Positions 60,488 through 61,332 of a stretch of DNA of 61,332 bases are shown in pieces. The translations under genes and the position numbers were made by a program. Below the pieces are notes generated by a model that was not told the DNA's origin, ran no database searches, and saw nothing but the letters and a program-made list of their open reading frames with translations. Source of the stretch: an uncultured Clostridia bacterium (GTDB lineage Bacteria; Bacillota; Clostridia; Oscillospirales; Oscillospiraceae); NCBI GenBank assembly GCA_947173485.1, contig CAMWFH010000016.1:1-61332 (forward strand). Reading direction: 5' to 3'. The stretch's first letter is position 1, and each line of letters opens with the position of its first letter.

Positions 60488-61332
60488 TCATTCAGCCGCC
60501 GCGTAGCGGTCGTAGGCGTCCTGGTAGACCTGGAGCAGGTCGTCCATGCCGCACTTTTTGCTCAGATAGGTCTTGTATTCCTCCCACTCCTGGTCGGTGG
60601 GACCGCCGTCCCGGAGCCAGAGGCCCTCCTGCTCCTTCACGGCGTTTTCAAAGTCGGGCTTGTGCCAGTCGATGGTCTCCATCTCCATGCCGGTGAACAC
60701 GCAGTCCACGGGATAGAAGGTGGTGTCTTTCACATAGGGCATCCAGAACTGGTCCAGATCGGTGAGGCGCTCGATGGCCCGGTCCTCCATGTAGAAAACG
60801 CTGTTGTAATGCTCCGCCAGGACCAGCTTGGGGCCGAACACCTCGTAGAGGTTGCGCAGCTCACCGGCGCTCCTGTTGTACTGCGAGCGGGCCTCGTCCT
60901 CGGTGATGGAGAGCCACATGCCACGGCTGTCCTGGCCGGTGAAGAACACGCCGATGGGGCCGTATTGCAGCTGCATGACCGTCTCGCCGTCATACCACTG
61001 GTCGAAGAACTTCAGCAGATTGATGGGGCTCTGGCACTTGTTGGTGATGTTCAGCTGGCCGGAGCTGATGGGACTGCCGGGCCGGATGGTGACGCCGCAG
61101 GTGTCCTCATAGGGGGTGCCCTTGGGGCCAGTGAGGGGCGGGAGGAACACATAGTCCTTGGCGTAGTCCCCCATCAGCTCCTCGATGTACCACCAGGTAG
61201 ACACGCCCACATAGCCCTGCTGGCACTTGGCGATCAGCTGGCTGTCGCTCTGGGAGAACATCTCCACATCCATCAGGCCCTCGGCGTACCAGTCGTGGAA
61301 GTAGGTCAGGCAGTCCCGGTAGGCGTCGCTGG
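60488..61332 (-). CDS. Sugar ABC transporter solute-binding protein, C-terminal part (5' end outside window)
   Basis: The frame is open to the window edge; about 280 residues are visible and the N-terminus is missing. The visible part has features of large extracellular binding proteins (GVSTWWYIEELMGDYAKDYVFLPPLTGPKG, and helices ending DDLLQVYQDAYDRYAA). It probably binds a fructose-containing sugar, judging from the downstream GH32 and kinase genes. Confidence 0.8.
   Translation of the reverse strand, partial: SDAYRDCLTYFHDWYAEGLMDVEMFSQSDSQLIAKCQQGYVGVSTWWYIEELMGDYAKDYVFLPPLTGPKGTPYEDTCGVTIRPGSPISSGQLNITNKCQSPINLLKFFDQWYDGETVMQLQYGPIGVFFTGQDSRGMWLSITEDEARSQYNRSAGELRNLYEVFGPKLVLAEHYNSVFYMEDRAIERLTDLDQFWMPYVKDTTFYPVDCVFTGMEMETIDWHKPDFENAVKEQEGLWLRDGGPTDQEWEEYKTYLSKKCGMDDLLQVYQDAYDRYAAAE

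Overview
The window comes from a GC-rich, endospore-forming relative of the gut Clostridia, most likely an Oscillospiraceae-type Firmicute. This is inferred from gene content and order, not from a marker gene. The supporting signs are the ecfA1-ecfA2-ecfT-truA block, DUF5711, CvpA, ribonuclease Y, a SpoIVFA/SpoIVFB-like pair, a CD1871A-type CXXC peptide, strong AGGAGG ribosome binding sites and consensus sigma-A promoters. No rRNA, tRNA, CRISPR array or complete insertion sequence was found.

Layout. 1-4.4 kb: an operon of a zinc-ribbon protein with 45-bp tandem repeats (cut by the window edge), a membrane vWA protein and a TPR/RCC1-like protein. 4.5-13.7 kb: one long plus-strand operon (rRNA-type methyltransferase, VanZ, ECF vitamin transporter module, TruA, DUF5711, CvpA, a zinc-finger Clp ATPase). 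13.7-17 kb: a minus-strand operon of a rhomboid-like protein, L-asparaginase and an NSS transporter. 17-19 kb: an amidase and an ankyrin protein. 19.1-20.9 kb: rny behind a structured leader. 21-23.4 kb: serC-DUF6440-serA. 24.4-27.2 kb: two tandem serpin lipoproteins. 27.3-29 kb: a TlpA / CXXC peptide / NapH-like redox cassette. 29-30.9 kb: split transketolase. 31-32.4 kb: M23 and M50 peptidases resembling the sigma-K processing pair. 32.5-33.5 kb: a Panacea-type toxin-antitoxin operon whose toxin frame carries an amber codon. 33.6-36.9 kb: FapA/DUF342, a CheY-like protein and an NlpC/P60 hydrolase. 37.1-47.6 kb: a seven-gene SWIM / HEAT-like (x2) / DUF5655-like / MoxR / DUF5682 / vWA system. 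47.6-49.2 kb: an AT-richer accessory island with an inverted-repeat-bounded element, a decayed small gene, and a promoter - structured RNA - terminator - NYN-nuclease unit whose nuclease is frameshifted. 49.2-54.5 kb: housekeeping minus-strand operons (DUF1015-ispE-nfi-DUF3887 and apgM-like-traX). 54.8-56.6 kb: a second SWIM protein. 56.8 kb to the end: a sucrose/fructoside utilisation operon (solute-binding protein, MsmK-type ATPase, GH32, PfkB kinase).

The parts most worth attention are the MoxR-vWA island (an ATPase plus adaptor system related to the E. coli yehLMPQ type), the RNA-plus-NYN unit, the inactivated toxin beside an intact Panacea antitoxin, and the attenuator-like leader of rny. 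Three lesions (TAG, TGA and a one-base deletion in an A-run) lie in accessory genes while the housekeeping genes look intact. This suggests real decay of accessory genes, although sequencing error has not been excluded.
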